Of a stretch of DNA of 64,000 bases, positions 55,587 through 62,496 are shown piece by piece. Source of the stretch: a virus. How positions within the stretch are numbered: the stretch's first letter is position 1; each line of letters starts with the position of its first letter. The DNA lies in the IMG/VR virus record IMGVR_UViG_3300037264_006128, positions 32,452-96,451 of that record. The stretch is one strand, 5' to 3'. The position numbers and the translations under genes were made by a program. Under the pieces are notes generated by a model that saw only the letters and a list, made by a program, of their open reading frames with translations, searched no databases and had not been told where the DNA came from.

Positions 55587-56164
55587 ATCACCACCTCCAT
55601 GTTTGGAGGCGTCGGGTAGTGCTCGCGCACGATCTCGGCGCAGCGCAGGAGTGCGGCGTCCCTTGCTGCGGCCCATGCGGCGGCCCCTGCGGCGTCCCCT
55701 GCGTCCCCTGCGGCGGCCCATGCGGCCCATGCGGCGGCCCCTGCGGCGTCCCCTGCGTCCCCTACGCCCCATGCGGCGGCCCATGCGGCGGCCCCTGCGG
55801 CGTCCCCTGCGTCCCCTGCGGCGGCCCATGCGGCGTCCCATGCGGCGGCCCGCACGTCATCTAGTGAGCACGAGGCATCTCCGCGAGCCCAACGCTCCGC
55901 AGTCTCTATCGCTACTCGTGGCCGATACTCACCAGACGGCACCAAATGCAGTGCCGTATGCGCACACGCACATGCGGCCATCACCACACGACGGCGCGAA
56001 ACACTTTCCGACGGGCCGCTTATCCGTCCCACATACCACAGCAGCCAGTCGCCTCGATCACACGCGGCCCACGCAGCGTCGAGGGTGGCGTAGCCACGCG
56101 CCCACTCGACTGCATCGGAGCATGCGTCAAGGGCAACCAGTGCGTCTGTCCAGTGTCGTGTCAT
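55583..56164 (-). CDS. Ala/Trp-rich repeat protein
   Basis: 193 aa from ATG 56164. The N-terminal domain (RHWTDALVALDACSDAVEWA; LLWYVGRISG; VMAACACAHTALHLVPSGEY) resembles small phage and Planctomycetes proteins that carry a run of Ala-rich repeats. Residues about 110-172 consist of AAWDAAWAAAGDAGDAAGAA-type repeats with an 18-residue period, probably a helical solenoid. Function unknown. Confidence 0.65.
   Translation of the reverse strand: MTRHWTDALVALDACSDAVEWARGYATLDAAWAACDRGDWLLWYVGRISGPSESVSRRRVVMAACACAHTALHLVPSGEYRPRVAIETAERWARGDASCSLDDVRAAAWDAAWAAAGDAGDAAGAAAWAAAWGVGDAGDAAGAAAWAAWAAAGDAGDAAGAAAWAAARDAALLRCAEIVREHYPTPPNMEVVI
55677..55817. repeat. Three 33-bp perfect copies with a 54-bp period
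   Basis: gcggcggcccctgcggcgtc followed by ccctgcgtcccct occurs at 55677, 55731 and 55785, exactly 54 bp apart, with variable spacers. They encode the Ala/Asp/Trp repeats of the 193-aa protein. Such repeats can expand or contract by recombination. Confidence 0.85.
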
Positions 56165-56559
56165 ACCGTCACCTCCACGTCTTCGGTGTCCGCGAGCGTC
56201 CAGTGCTCGCACTGCACCCACTCGCGGCACCATTCGTCGAGAGCGTCGTTCAGCGCGGCCTGGGCCTCACCCTCGGTCCCGCGCACGGAAAAGATGGTGT
56301 CTTCGAGGGCCAGCTCGTCGCAGGCAGATTCCTCCATCCGTTCGAGCACCTCGTCAACGCCGATCGTCAGACGATCGGCCGGAATGACCGGCTCGCAGCG
56401 CCCGACGCGAAATGCGATGGATTCAACGTCTTCGTTCTCAAGCTCGTCGGCGAAGTGATCACGCGCATCCCCCTCGGCCTCAGCGCGCGACTCAAACGGC
56501 CCGAACGCTTCTTCGGCGCCGATCTCCATCCAGCCCCATTTGCGGTCGTCAACGCTCAT
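56161..56559 (-). CDS. Acidic protein, unknown
   Basis: 132 aa, strongly acidic. RKWGWMEIGAEEAFGPFESR, DELENEDVESIAFRVGRCEP and RTLADTEDVEVTV-like strands suggest a small alpha/beta fold. It ends in ATGA with the repeat gene. No family recognised. Confidence 0.55.
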   Translation of the reverse strand: MSVDDRKWGWMEIGAEEAFGPFESRAEAEGDARDHFADELENEDVESIAFRVGRCEPVIPADRLTIGVDEVLERMEESACDELALEDTIFSVRGTEGEAQAALNDALDEWCREWVQCEHWTLADTEDVEVTV

Positions 56560-56713
56560 GCTGCCTCCTCTTATTCCTGAGTTGCTGATTCACCTGCATC
56601 CCCAAGAACTTCCGCCAGATTGGCGGCGCCTTGCAGATCTTGCCGTTACGCACCAGCACGGCCCCAGTAGCGAACCGGCTGGAAACGTAGAACCATTCCC
56701 CTTCTTCAGTCAC
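56549..56713 (-). CDS. Small basic protein (54 aa, GTG start)
   Basis: From GTG 56713, which overlaps the upstream stop (GTGA at 56713-56710), to TGA 56549. Beta-rich: EEGEWFYVSSRFATGAVLVR, then KICKAPPIWRKFLGMQ and a Lys/Arg tail. It overlaps the next gene's start by 11 nt. Not in a start-ATG search because of the GTG. Confidence 0.5.
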   Translation of the reverse strand: MTEEGEWFYVSSRFATGAVLVRNGKICKAPPIWRKFLGMQVNQQLRNKRRQHER

Positions 56714-57006
56714 GATGCCCCACCCCCCTTATGCCACCCCACCAACCGCAGCACTTGCGCCCCCAGGCGCGATACTGGGCGCACTTCCGTGTGCACCCCC
56801 AGCTTCTGCAATACCGCCTGCAGTTCCTTCCGCTTCACCGCCACGGCATCCTCCAGCACCTTCGCTTCTTCGTGCAGTTTGATCAGCCCTGCAATCGCCG
56901 GCACCTCGTCAAGGTGGGCGCCGCGCAGCACCGGAAGCGTCTCCTGCACAACGGCCATCGCCTTCTGGAACCTGCCCGCAGCTTCATTGATTTCTTTGTC
57001 CGTCAC
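56710..57006 (-). CDS. Small coiled-coil protein (Gp157-like look)
   Basis: 98 aa, long helix (KEINEAAGRFQKAMAVVQET; AIAGLIKLHEEAKVLEDAVA) then VSRLGAQVLRLVGWHKGG. Resembles small phage proteins with a long helix and a short C-terminal strand. No family confirmed. Confidence 0.5.
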   Translation of the reverse strand: MTDKEINEAAGRFQKAMAVVQETLPVLRGAHLDEVPAIAGLIKLHEEAKVLEDAVAVKRKELQAVLQKLGVHTEVRPVSRLGAQVLRLVGWHKGGGAS

Positions 57007-57015
57007 GTCCTCCTC

Positions 57016-57858
57016 CTATCGCCAGCGCAGATTCGGCCGTGCCGAATCCGGCGGTTCCACCCATTGCCTCCCATCAGGCAGGAACACGCAGTAGTACGCC
57101 TGCGTGGTTCGCATCGCGATCGGGTAGTGGTTTGATTTTTTCCCCAGCCGAACCTTTTTGCGCGGCATCGCACGGCGCACGGGGGCCCACCCTTCGTCAT
57201 CCCACGGCGATTCCGCCCCCGGCTTGCACCAGCCGCTGCCGCCGTATCCGAACCGGGATGGTTTCACTTTCACCCAGTAGCCATGTGACGCCAGCAGGGA
57301 CAGGCAGAGCATCAGGTGCAATCCTGCTTCCGTTTCCATCCACCCAACCCGCCGTTCATCCCTGCGGCGCGCAACCGCCTCCGCCATACGCTTCTTGCAA
57401 TGCTTCACCCTGGCGGCGGCGCACCCGTAGTAGTTCAGCACCTGCCTGATCCGCTCCCGCGTCACGCCAGCCCTGTCCCCGGTTTGCTGCAACGTCAATC
57501 CGTCCCGCACAGCCTGCCGCAGCACATCCCTTGCCGTCACCACGATTCCAAACGTGTTGGGTTCCCGTCCCCCGCGGCGAGGCCGGCATACTGCCCGCAC
57601 ATCCTCCAGCCCGAAGCGCAAGATCCACAGTTCGATCGTCGATTGCCCCGCTTTGAAAGCGTCCTGCATCGCCTGCCTTGTGGCCCCTTCGGCAACCATC
57701 ACGGCCAGCCTTGCCACTTCCTCGTCAGTTGGTTCCCGCTTGCGATGCTTCCCCGGCGGCCTGCCCCTGCGATTGGAAGCCCTTCCCCACCACAGGGTCG
57801 GTGGCGGTTCGTGCAGGTCTTCAGCGGGAAGCAGCAAGGGTTGGGGATGGCCGTTCAT
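57016..57858 (-). CDS. DNA-binding protein with sigma-region-4-like HTH
   Basis: 280 aa from ATG 57858 (ATGA with upstream). Basic linker (GRPPGKHRKREPTDEEVARL), then a helix-turn-helix around 121-145 (LTLQQTGDRAGVTRERIRQV), typical of sigma-70 region 4 and related homing/regulatory proteins. The C-terminal half has WWVKVKPSRFGYGG-like strands. It may be a regulator of phage genes or a homing-type DNA binder; its location in the middle of the early operon suits either. Confidence 0.6.
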   Translation of the reverse strand: MNGHPQPLLLPAEDLHEPPPTLWWGRASNRRGRPPGKHRKREPTDEEVARLAVMVAEGATRQAMQDAFKAGQSTIELWILRFGLEDVRAVCRPRRGGREPNTFGIVVTARDVLRQAVRDGLTLQQTGDRAGVTRERIRQVLNYYGCAAARVKHCKKRMAEAVARRRDERRVGWMETEAGLHLMLCLSLLASHGYWVKVKPSRFGYGGSGWCKPGAESPWDDEGWAPVRRAMPRKKVRLGKKSNHYPIAMRTTQAYYCVFLPDGRQWVEPPDSARPNLRWR

Positions 57859-58085
57859 TTTGCCCCCCATTCTTCCATCTGCTTGTTTAGGTCTGCGATT
57901 GCCGCTCTTCTCGTGCCGAATGGACCTTTCTTCTCAAGCAGGAACGCCTTGTGGCACCAGTACCACCCTGTTTTGTTCCGCTGGCTCGTAGCGGCCCCCC
58001 ATCCGCCTGCGTTACTCCACGACAGTACCTCCCATTCCCGTGTGGGATCCGCATACCAGCCAGCTTCTATTTTCTCCCACTTCAT
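57855..58085 (-). CDS. Small protein with KGPF module, copy 1
   Basis: 76 aa from ATG 58085. Trp-rich beta-strands (WYADPTREWEVLSW; GWYWCHKAFLLEKKGPFGTR) then helix AAIADLNKQMEEWG. The GPFGTRRAAI block resembles KGPFASMEKAMAEAER in the gene at 58318-58608, so they may be paralogues. ATGA overlaps on both sides. Confidence 0.6.
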   Translation of the reverse strand: MKWEKIEAGWYADPTREWEVLSWSNAGGWGAATSQRNKTGWYWCHKAFLLEKKGPFGTRRAAIADLNKQMEEWGAK

Positions 58086-58321
58086 CCTTCTTCCACCTCC
58101 CCCAACACCTGCCTGCCCAGCGGCGTAATCGCACACCGAAAGGCGTCCGTCCGTACCGCCAACCCGCGGTGCACCAGTGCAGCCACGTGCAGCCCCGATA
58201 CCGTGCTTGCCGTCGTGTTCACGCTACGCAGGAGCGGTTCTGGGGCATCGCACAGCCGTTGAAGCAACTTGAAGTGGTGCTCCCCCAACCCCCGCGCTTC
58301 CGGCGGTAATCTCTTCCTCAT
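58082..58321 (-). CDS. Winged-helix-like small protein
   Basis: 79 aa from ATG 58321. GLGEHHFKLLQRLCDAPEPL, SVNTTASTVSGLHVAALVHR, GLAVRTDAFRCAITPLGRQV is the three-helix plus wing pattern of MarR-like winged helices. Could regulate transcription of host or phage. Coupled to neighbours. Confidence 0.6.
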   Translation of the reverse strand: MRKRLPPEARGLGEHHFKLLQRLCDAPEPLLRSVNTTASTVSGLHVAALVHRGLAVRTDAFRCAITPLGRQVLGEVEEG

Positions 58322-58608
58322 CGCGTCTCCTTTGGCCCGCTTCTGGCCCGCTTCTTGACGAAGGGCCCGTTGCCCCGCTCGGCTTCCGCCATCGCCTTTT
58401 CCATGCTTGCGAATGGCCCCTTCCGCCCCCACAACGCCCTGCGCCGCCGGTAGCCCGGGACCAAACAAAACCAACCATCCCCCAGCCCCCTCGGTGGGGG
58501 CGATTCACCATCAGCCAACCGCACCACTTCCGCTTCTCCCGTGTTGCTCACAAAATGATCCGAATTGTGCTTCCTCCAATACGCAATCGGAACAATCATC
58601 GGCTTCAT
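58318..58608 (-). CDS. Small protein with KGPF module, copy 2
   Basis: 96 aa. GDGWFCLVPGYRRRRALWGR, KGPFASMEKAMAEAERGNGP matches the shape of the 57855-58085 protein. Basic C-terminus (FVKKRARSGPKETR). First gene after the promoter-proximal 69-aa gene, with RBS-containing gap. Confidence 0.58.
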   Translation of the reverse strand: MKPMIVPIAYWRKHNSDHFVSNTGEAEVVRLADGESPPPRGLGDGWFCLVPGYRRRRALWGRKGPFASMEKAMAEAERGNGPFVKKRARSGPKETR

Positions 58609-58609
58609 C

Positions 58610-58819
58610 TTACCACCTCCTCAGCGCAAAGGGCCGCTGCGCCGGCCCCTTCGCTGTACGAGCAGAGTTGTCGGTTAGACAACTACATCCGCGGGGGCGC
58701 AGCCCCGTTGATGCCAGCCCCAGCTTGCGTGCCATCCTGCGCACCTGCCCGACGGTTGCCCCGTTCTGGATCTGCCGGAACCCTTTCGTGTTGTGATGCC
58801 GCCGCCTGTGCCCTTTCAT
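58610..58819 (-). CDS. Small very basic protein
   Basis: 69 aa from ATG 58819 with GAAGGGGGT upstream. Basic (MKGHRRRHHNTKGFRQIQNG), then a short helix (VGQVRRMARKLG) and a Cys/Arg tail. It is the first gene after the promoter at 58857-58885. May bind nucleic acid. Short and biased, so moderate support. Confidence 0.5.
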   Translation of the reverse strand: MKGHRRRHHNTKGFRQIQNGATVGQVRRMARKLGLASTGLRPRGCSCLTDNSARTAKGPAQRPFALRRW

Positions 58820-58856
58820 CGCCACCCCCTTCGTAAAGCATTCGTACTGTGCAAGC

Positions 58857-58885
58857 ACACTACACGCAATGCCACTTGAAGTCAA
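58857..58885 (-). promoter_or_regulatory. Putative promoter TTGACT-N17-TAGTGT (leftward)
   Basis: TTGACT (58885-58880) and TAGTGT (58862-58857) are 17 nt apart on the minus strand, in the gap between the 69-aa gene and the dATP/dGTP-type gene. The -10 box ends 38 nt before ATG 58819. Good sigma-70-like spacing. Confidence 0.6.
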
Positions 58886-58902
58886 GCGGCGAAATCAAAT
58901 GA

Positions 58903-59277
58903 TCATTCCACAGGGAGCGTCGTCACCCCTCTCTCGCGCTCGCAATCCATCAGTTCCGGGTGTGCTTCCCGCATATGCAGCAAAGCCAGCAGGCCCCAGG
59001 CGGCATGCGCAAGGTGATCTTCTTCGCTGCTTTCCCCCGCCAACCACGCGAAGATGTGTTCCAGCGCGTGATCCATCAGGTTCGATGCCGGGATCCCCTT
59101 TTCCCAGTTGTACTTCCCGTATCGCCCGGCGCCGTAGGCGTAGACTTCCGCAACGGCACGCAAGGCGATGGGGCTAAGTAGATGCCACGCCCGTTCCGTT
59201 TCTGGCTTCGCCCGCTTCGCCCCGGTCGTGAAGTTTTCCATCGGTTCCGTACTGTTCGTTTCGATCATACCGTTCAC
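58903..59277 (-). CDS. dATP/dGTP diphosphohydrolase-like protein
   Basis: 124 aa (ATG 59277, with 59268 also possible). SPIALRAVAEVYAYGAGRYG, KYNWEKGIPASNLMDHALEH, WLAGESSEEDHLAHAAWGLL match the N-terminal dATP/dGTP diphosphohydrolase family of phages, metal-binding helical enzymes that trim purine dNTPs. With the MazG-like gene it suggests control of nucleotide pools, perhaps linked to DNA base modification. ATGA with upstream. Confidence 0.82.
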   Translation of the reverse strand: MNGMIETNSTEPMENFTTGAKRAKPETERAWHLLSPIALRAVAEVYAYGAGRYGKYNWEKGIPASNLMDHALEHIFAWLAGESSEEDHLAHAAWGLLALLHMREAHPELMDCERERGVTTLPVE

Positions 59278-59768
59278 GCAAACCTTCCTTTGGTTGATTC
59301 AAGCAGCATCAGATGCTCTTCGCGCCGCTTCTCGAACTCCTCGCGCATTTCCTGCGTCACCGCCACCAGATCCGGCGTGCTCGGCGCGAACGAAGCCAGG
59401 TCCGCTTGCGCCAGCTTTTCGATTGCCGCTTCCTTGTTCGGCCAACAGGCGGACATTTTCGCTCCGTCCCTAGCTGGTACGTTCCACCACAGATCTACGT
59501 ACTTGCGACGATTTTCCCGGGCCCTCTCGATCGTCAAGTTCACAAAGATCCGATCCCCAACCATCGGCACATGGTAGGGCGCGTACGGGTCGTTCTGCCA
59601 GTCAACGTGTTGCTGTTCTTGCCCGTTCCGGTTCGGCACGATGAACGGCGTGATCCCATCCCGGCTGTTCCAGATCCGCTCGATGTTCCCACCCGCATCC
59701 CGGTACTTCATCAACCGGAACGCTTCCGCGTATTCGTGGCCTTCCGGCGTTCGCCCTTCTTTGCTCAT
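59274..59768 (-). CDS. Protein of unknown function
   Basis: 164 aa. HEYAEAFRLMKYRDAGGNIE, VDWQNDPYAPYHVPMVGDRI, VNLTIERARENRRKYVDLWW are distinctive blocks; the DLWWNVPARDGAKM segment may be an active or binding site. No family recognised. ATGA with downstream neighbour. Confidence 0.55.
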   Translation of the reverse strand: MSKEGRTPEGHEYAEAFRLMKYRDAGGNIERIWNSRDGITPFIVPNRNGQEQQHVDWQNDPYAPYHVPMVGDRIFVNLTIERARENRRKYVDLWWNVPARDGAKMSACWPNKEAAIEKLAQADLASFAPSTPDLVAVTQEMREEFEKRREEHLMLLESTKGRFA

Positions 59769-59992
59769 CCAACCTCCTGCCGTTGTTCTTCCGCCGCCGG
59801 CCCGTCAAAGATCGCGTTCACCAACAGGCGGCATTTACCGCAGCCAATTATCACGAGGTGCTTGCCGCCCCTGACTGGGGACCGTTTCCACACAGCAAGG
59901 TCGTGCTCGCATTCCTTCATGCTTCGCAGCATCTGCCGGATTTCCGGGGCGAACTGTGAATCCTCCCACCCCACACCCTTACCGCAACTCAT
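59765..59992 (-). CDS. Small Cys/His protein
   Basis: 75 aa from ATG 59992. MSCGKGVGWEDSQFAPEIRQ then KECEHDLAVWKRS, HLVIIGCGKCRLLVNAI give a CxH...CGKC arrangement for a possible zinc site. Coupled to both neighbours. Confidence 0.55.
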   Translation of the reverse strand: MSCGKGVGWEDSQFAPEIRQMLRSMKECEHDLAVWKRSPVRGGKHLVIIGCGKCRLLVNAIFDGPAAEEQRQEVG

Positions 59993-60327
59993 CGCGCATC
60001 CCTCCTCCCGATCTCCCCGCCGAACAACCCCTTCCCCGCTGCCTGTTGCATCACGATGCTGCTCATGTAGTCCACGCCGTTTTCCTTCGCCCACCGCAGC
60101 AGGCCGTAGATGTAGCCGTCGATGTTCAGGCCCATCTTCTCGCAGTGGCGCAGCATCACCATTTCCGTGCTCTTCTCCGGCATGGCCCAGGTAACCCCAT
60201 GCTGCCCTGGGCCGAATCGAACGACGGCGAAGAAGCACAGGCCAGCCTCGTTGCAGCGTTCGGCAAGGGCCTTCAGTTGTGGCGCAACTTCCTCGTCGTA
60301 CCACCGCTCCTTTTCTTCATCCGTCAT
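59989..60327 (-). CDS. Small alpha/beta protein, unknown
   Basis: 112 aa. EERWYDEEVAPQLKALAERC-like helix, then FFAVVRFGPGQHGVTWAMPE, MVMLRHCEKMGLNIDGYIYG. No family recognised. Stop overlaps the next start (ATGA). Confidence 0.52.
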   Translation of the reverse strand: MTDEEKERWYDEEVAPQLKALAERCNEAGLCFFAVVRFGPGQHGVTWAMPEKSTEMVMLRHCEKMGLNIDGYIYGLLRWAKENGVDYMSSIVMQQAAGKGLFGGEIGRRDAR

Positions 60328-60764
60328 GCGAAATCACTTTCCCCATCCAGAAAGCGCAGGAATCTGCTTACGTCCGTGAGCCCGGACGCTGTGCGTTGGT
60401 GCAGGAATGCGCAGACGATCAGGGCCACCTGGCGGTTGGTGAAGATCGGGGCGGAAGCAGGCGATACCCCCGTCAGTATCCCCGCGGTCGTGTATTGCGG
60501 GTGGTCGTACAGCGGCGGATGCGGTTCGGGTTCCATTTCCGGCCTGCTTAGCGGCGGGTGGGCTTCCCCTTCCCTCAACTCTTCCCAATCGTCTGCGAAT
60601 AGGTCCCCCCCTCCCAGCAAGAACAACCTTCCCGTATCTCTCTCGTTGCACCACGCCAGATCATCAACATCCCCCACTTTTCTGATTCCATTCCCCACCG
60701 TCCACCGCTGCCGGCGGATCACCCAGCCGCTACGCAGCAACCCCATCGCTTCTTCGAACTTCAT
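60324..60764 (-). CDS. DUF2829/Tad2-like protein with C-terminal extension
   Basis: 146 aa. N-terminus MKFEEAMGLLRSGWVIRRQR and DLFADDWEELREGE are the classic DUF2829 signature (a conserved short domain with an M-K-F-EEA-x-x-L start and a D-x-x-A-x-D-W-E). In studied phages, DUF2829 is Tad2, which binds the Thoeris signal molecule gcADPR. The domain covers about 1-70; a Pro-rich and a second helical part (about 75-146) are added. Coupled to neighbours. Confidence 0.75.
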   Translation of the reverse strand: MKFEEAMGLLRSGWVIRRQRWTVGNGIRKVGDVDDLAWCNERDTGRLFLLGGGDLFADDWEELREGEAHPPLSRPEMEPEPHPPLYDHPQYTTAGILTGVSPASAPIFTNRQVALIVCAFLHQRTASGLTDVSRFLRFLDGESDFA

Positions 60765-60985
60765 TCGTGAAAATCCTCCTTCTCGCTCAGATCTTCGGGC
60801 ATGGCTTCGACAAACTCCGATTCTTCGCAGATGTACCGAATCCCAAACGGCGTGATCTCCTCCCCATCCTCCGGTTCCCCGTTTTCCTCTACGATCACCT
60901 CACGCCACGCTGCCAGCGCCTGTTCCCACGATGGGGCATGCACGTGCATCGGCCGATCCGGGTCCTGCACTTGATACAACGGCAT
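60761..60985 (-). CDS. Small acidic protein
   Basis: 74 aa from ATG 60985. MHVHAPSWEQALAAWREVIV, then acidic EENGEPEDGEEITPFGIRYI. A known small phage type with an HxHAxxxEQAL strand-helix and an acidic end, of unknown role. ATGA with the Tad2-like gene. Confidence 0.55.
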   Translation of the reverse strand: MPLYQVQDPDRPMHVHAPSWEQALAAWREVIVEENGEPEDGEEITPFGIRYICEESEFVEAMPEDLSEKEDFHE

Positions 60986-61191
60986 CAGTCCTCCTTCCTT
61001 TCCTTGCCGTACGTTTTCGGCGGCATCACCAAATCTTCCCCGTGAATCACCAACACCAACCTTGCCAGCGCCATCCACGCCGCCCGGTACGTTCCGTACC
61101 CATCAGGCCCGCACGTGGCCACCGTAGGCCCGTTCAACCCATAGATCCGCCAGAACCAGCGGCGGCGTTCGCTGTAGATTTCGGATCGCAT
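60985..61191 (-). CDS. Small protein, unknown
   Basis: 68 aa from ATG 61191 (TGATG at the stop). RSEIYSERRRWFWRIYGLNG, YRAAWMALARLVLVIHGEDL; likely short alpha/beta. It overlaps the following gene's frame (61134-61364) by about 58 nt, so one of the two starts may be wrong. Confidence 0.5.
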   Translation of the reverse strand: MRSEIYSERRRWFWRIYGLNGPTVATCGPDGYGTYRAAWMALARLVLVIHGEDLVMPPKTYGKERKED

Positions 61192-61364
61192 CCTTCCGCC
61201 TCCTTTTCGATCTTCCCCAGTAACCCTTCCACCACCCACTGCCCTTCGATCGTATCCAGTTGCCGCACCATCCACGCCCAGTTCAGCCCTGCATCAATCG
61301 CCCCCTTCTTCCCCACGCTGCGCACCGGCCGGGCCTTCCCGTTCCCACTCAGGCGCCATACCAC
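61134..61364 (-). CDS. Small protein, unknown
   Basis: 76 aa. MVWRLSGNGKARPVRSVGKK then AGLNWAWMVRQLDTIEGQWV. Long overlap with the downstream frame lowers support. No family recognised. Confidence 0.4.
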   Translation of the reverse strand: MVWRLSGNGKARPVRSVGKKGAIDAGLNWAWMVRQLDTIEGQWVVEGLLGKIEKEAEGCDPKSTANAAAGSGGSMG

Positions 61365-61627
61365 CAGCCGTTCGCAGCTAGGATCCAGCTACGCCCCGGG
61401 TTCGCATCGTCACTCCCTTCCCGCAACCGCCGGTCCGCTTTCCCGCCGTCGCACCCTTCCAAGTACAGATGCAAAAGTCTCGCCAATGCACGCAGGGTCG
61501 GGATAGGAATTTCATGCAGAAAGTGCACTGCTTGAAGCATCACATCAAGGGTTATTTCTTCAACTTCCCTCCCCTCTGTGCTCGCTTCCGCTAGCGTCAT
61601 CAAGTCCTTCCAGGTGCCCTTTCGCAT
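61349..61627 (-). CDS. Tandem paralogue HEIP-helix protein, copy 1
   Basis: 92 aa from ATG 61627 (a GTG 6 nt upstream gives 94). GTWKDLMTLAEASTEGREVE, LQAVHFLHEIPIPTLRALAR, YLEGCDGGKADRRL matches the next gene (61560-61862) almost block for block. Its 5' end overlaps that gene's 3' end by 68 nt. Role unknown; possibly protein-protein binding. Confidence 0.6.
   Translation of the reverse strand: MRKGTWKDLMTLAEASTEGREVEEITLDVMLQAVHFLHEIPIPTLRALARLLHLYLEGCDGGKADRRLREGSDDANPGRSWILAANGWWYGA
61401..61421. repeat. 21-bp direct repeat, copy 1
   Basis: ttcgcatcgtcactcccttc plus c occurs at 61401-61421 and 61621-61641, 220 bp apart. In the second copy it holds the Shine-Dalgarno-like GGAAGGGAGTGACG and ATG of copy 1 above. 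It marks a tandem duplication. Confidence 0.8.
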
Positions 61628-61862
61628 CGTCACTCCCTTCCTTCCGCTTGCGTTCTTCTTCCCCGGAATCGAAGCCTTCCAGATACCCCTGCAAAACCTC
61701 CGCCAGGCCGCGCAGGGTTACGATTGGGATTTCGTGCAGGAACAGCATGGCACGCAGCACGGTTTCGAAGTCTATCTCGCTGTCCTCCCCCACCGCTTTT
61801 GCTTGCGCCATCAGATCTTCCCAGGTGCCGATGTCCAGTTCCACGTTCTCCTTTTCAGCCAT
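61560..61862 (-). CDS. Tandem paralogue HEIP-helix protein, copy 2
   Basis: 100 aa. GTWEDLMAQAKAVGEDSEID, LRAMLFLHEIPIVTLRGLAE, YLEGFDSGEEERKRKEGSDD parallels the previous gene. C-terminal tail (HLEGLDDASGSEHRGEGS) is unrelated to the paralogue. Stop-to-start with downstream gene is via the long 3' overlap. Part of a duplication with a remnant third start at 61401-61421. Confidence 0.6.
   Translation of the reverse strand: MAEKENVELDIGTWEDLMAQAKAVGEDSEIDFETVLRAMLFLHEIPIVTLRGLAEVLQGYLEGFDSGEEERKRKEGSDDAKGHLEGLDDASGSEHRGEGS
61621..61641. repeat. 21-bp direct repeat, copy 2
   Basis: Second copy of the 21-bp repeat. On the minus strand it is GGAAGGGAGTGACGATGCGAA, containing the start of the HEIP copy-1 gene; the 61401 copy also contains an ATG, but that frame stops after 9 codons. 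Confidence 0.8.
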
Positions 61863-61863
61863 C

Positions 61864-62496
61864 CTACAGCTCCTCCTTCACTTCGATCGGTCCCGCCCGG
61901 AACGGCATCACGTGCACCACCACCACCCCCACGTCCGGCGCCGCCGCGGCGAAGCGAACCGGAACGTCGCCTTCACTTGCCCAGATCTCGATCTGCACAA
62001 ACTTCGCCCCGATGTCTTTCGCAGAAGCCGCCACCCGCGCCAGGTATTCCGTCTGTATCGCCACCTGCCCGGCCGGGGGCCCCTTCGGCACGATCGTCTT
62101 TTTGTCCGGGAAGTCCCCTGGCCACTTCTTGACGCGCCGGATGGAATCATCGCACGCCATCCCGAACGAAACCGCCCCGGTGGCCGTTTCCGCCCCGGCC
62201 GCAGCATGCCCGCGCGCGGCGATCTTAAGGAAGTGCTTGCGGGGCAGATCTTCGATGACTTTCCCCACCCCTTCCGCTTCCAGCACCACCACTTCATGCC
62301 CAGCCGCCTCAAAGCCATCGATCGTTGGCAGATCTTCCGCCTCGAATACCCGGGCCGGCGTGAACGTAGCGAACCCATGCCCGTTCGTTGCCGCCTGCTT
62401 GCCGTCTTCCCGTAGTTGCACCACCGGGATTGCAATCCTGCCGTAGGCCCCCGCCCACCGCACCACCGCCTTCGTTGCCCTTGTGATTGTGATCAT
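61864..62496 (-). CDS. Possible sliding-clamp-like protein
   Basis: 210 aa from ATG 62496 (ATGA with upstream). RWAGAYGRIAIPVVQLREDG, FTPARVFEAEDLPTIDGFEA, and the C-terminal EYLARVAASAKDIGAKFVQI ... PVRFAAAAPDVGVVVVHVMP (then FRA) mimic the last domain of DNA polymerase III beta clamps, whose C-terminus ends in VxxVMPxR. It is about half the length of a full beta subunit, so a reduced clamp or clamp-domain protein is suggested. Clamp status is inference. Confidence 0.5.
   Translation of the reverse strand: MITITRATKAVVRWAGAYGRIAIPVVQLREDGKQAATNGHGFATFTPARVFEAEDLPTIDGFEAAGHEVVVLEAEGVGKVIEDLPRKHFLKIAARGHAAAGAETATGAVSFGMACDDSIRRVKKWPGDFPDKKTIVPKGPPAGQVAIQTEYLARVAASAKDIGAKFVQIEIWASEGDVPVRFAAAAPDVGVVVVHVMPFRAGPIEVKEEL

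Noticed and set aside
55392-55841. Gly/Arg-rich 149-aa frame (MGRRMGRRRGRR type) over the Ala repeats
   Set aside because: This is a shadow of the 54-bp repeats; only its last 64 codons, starting at 55586, belong to a separate real gene.
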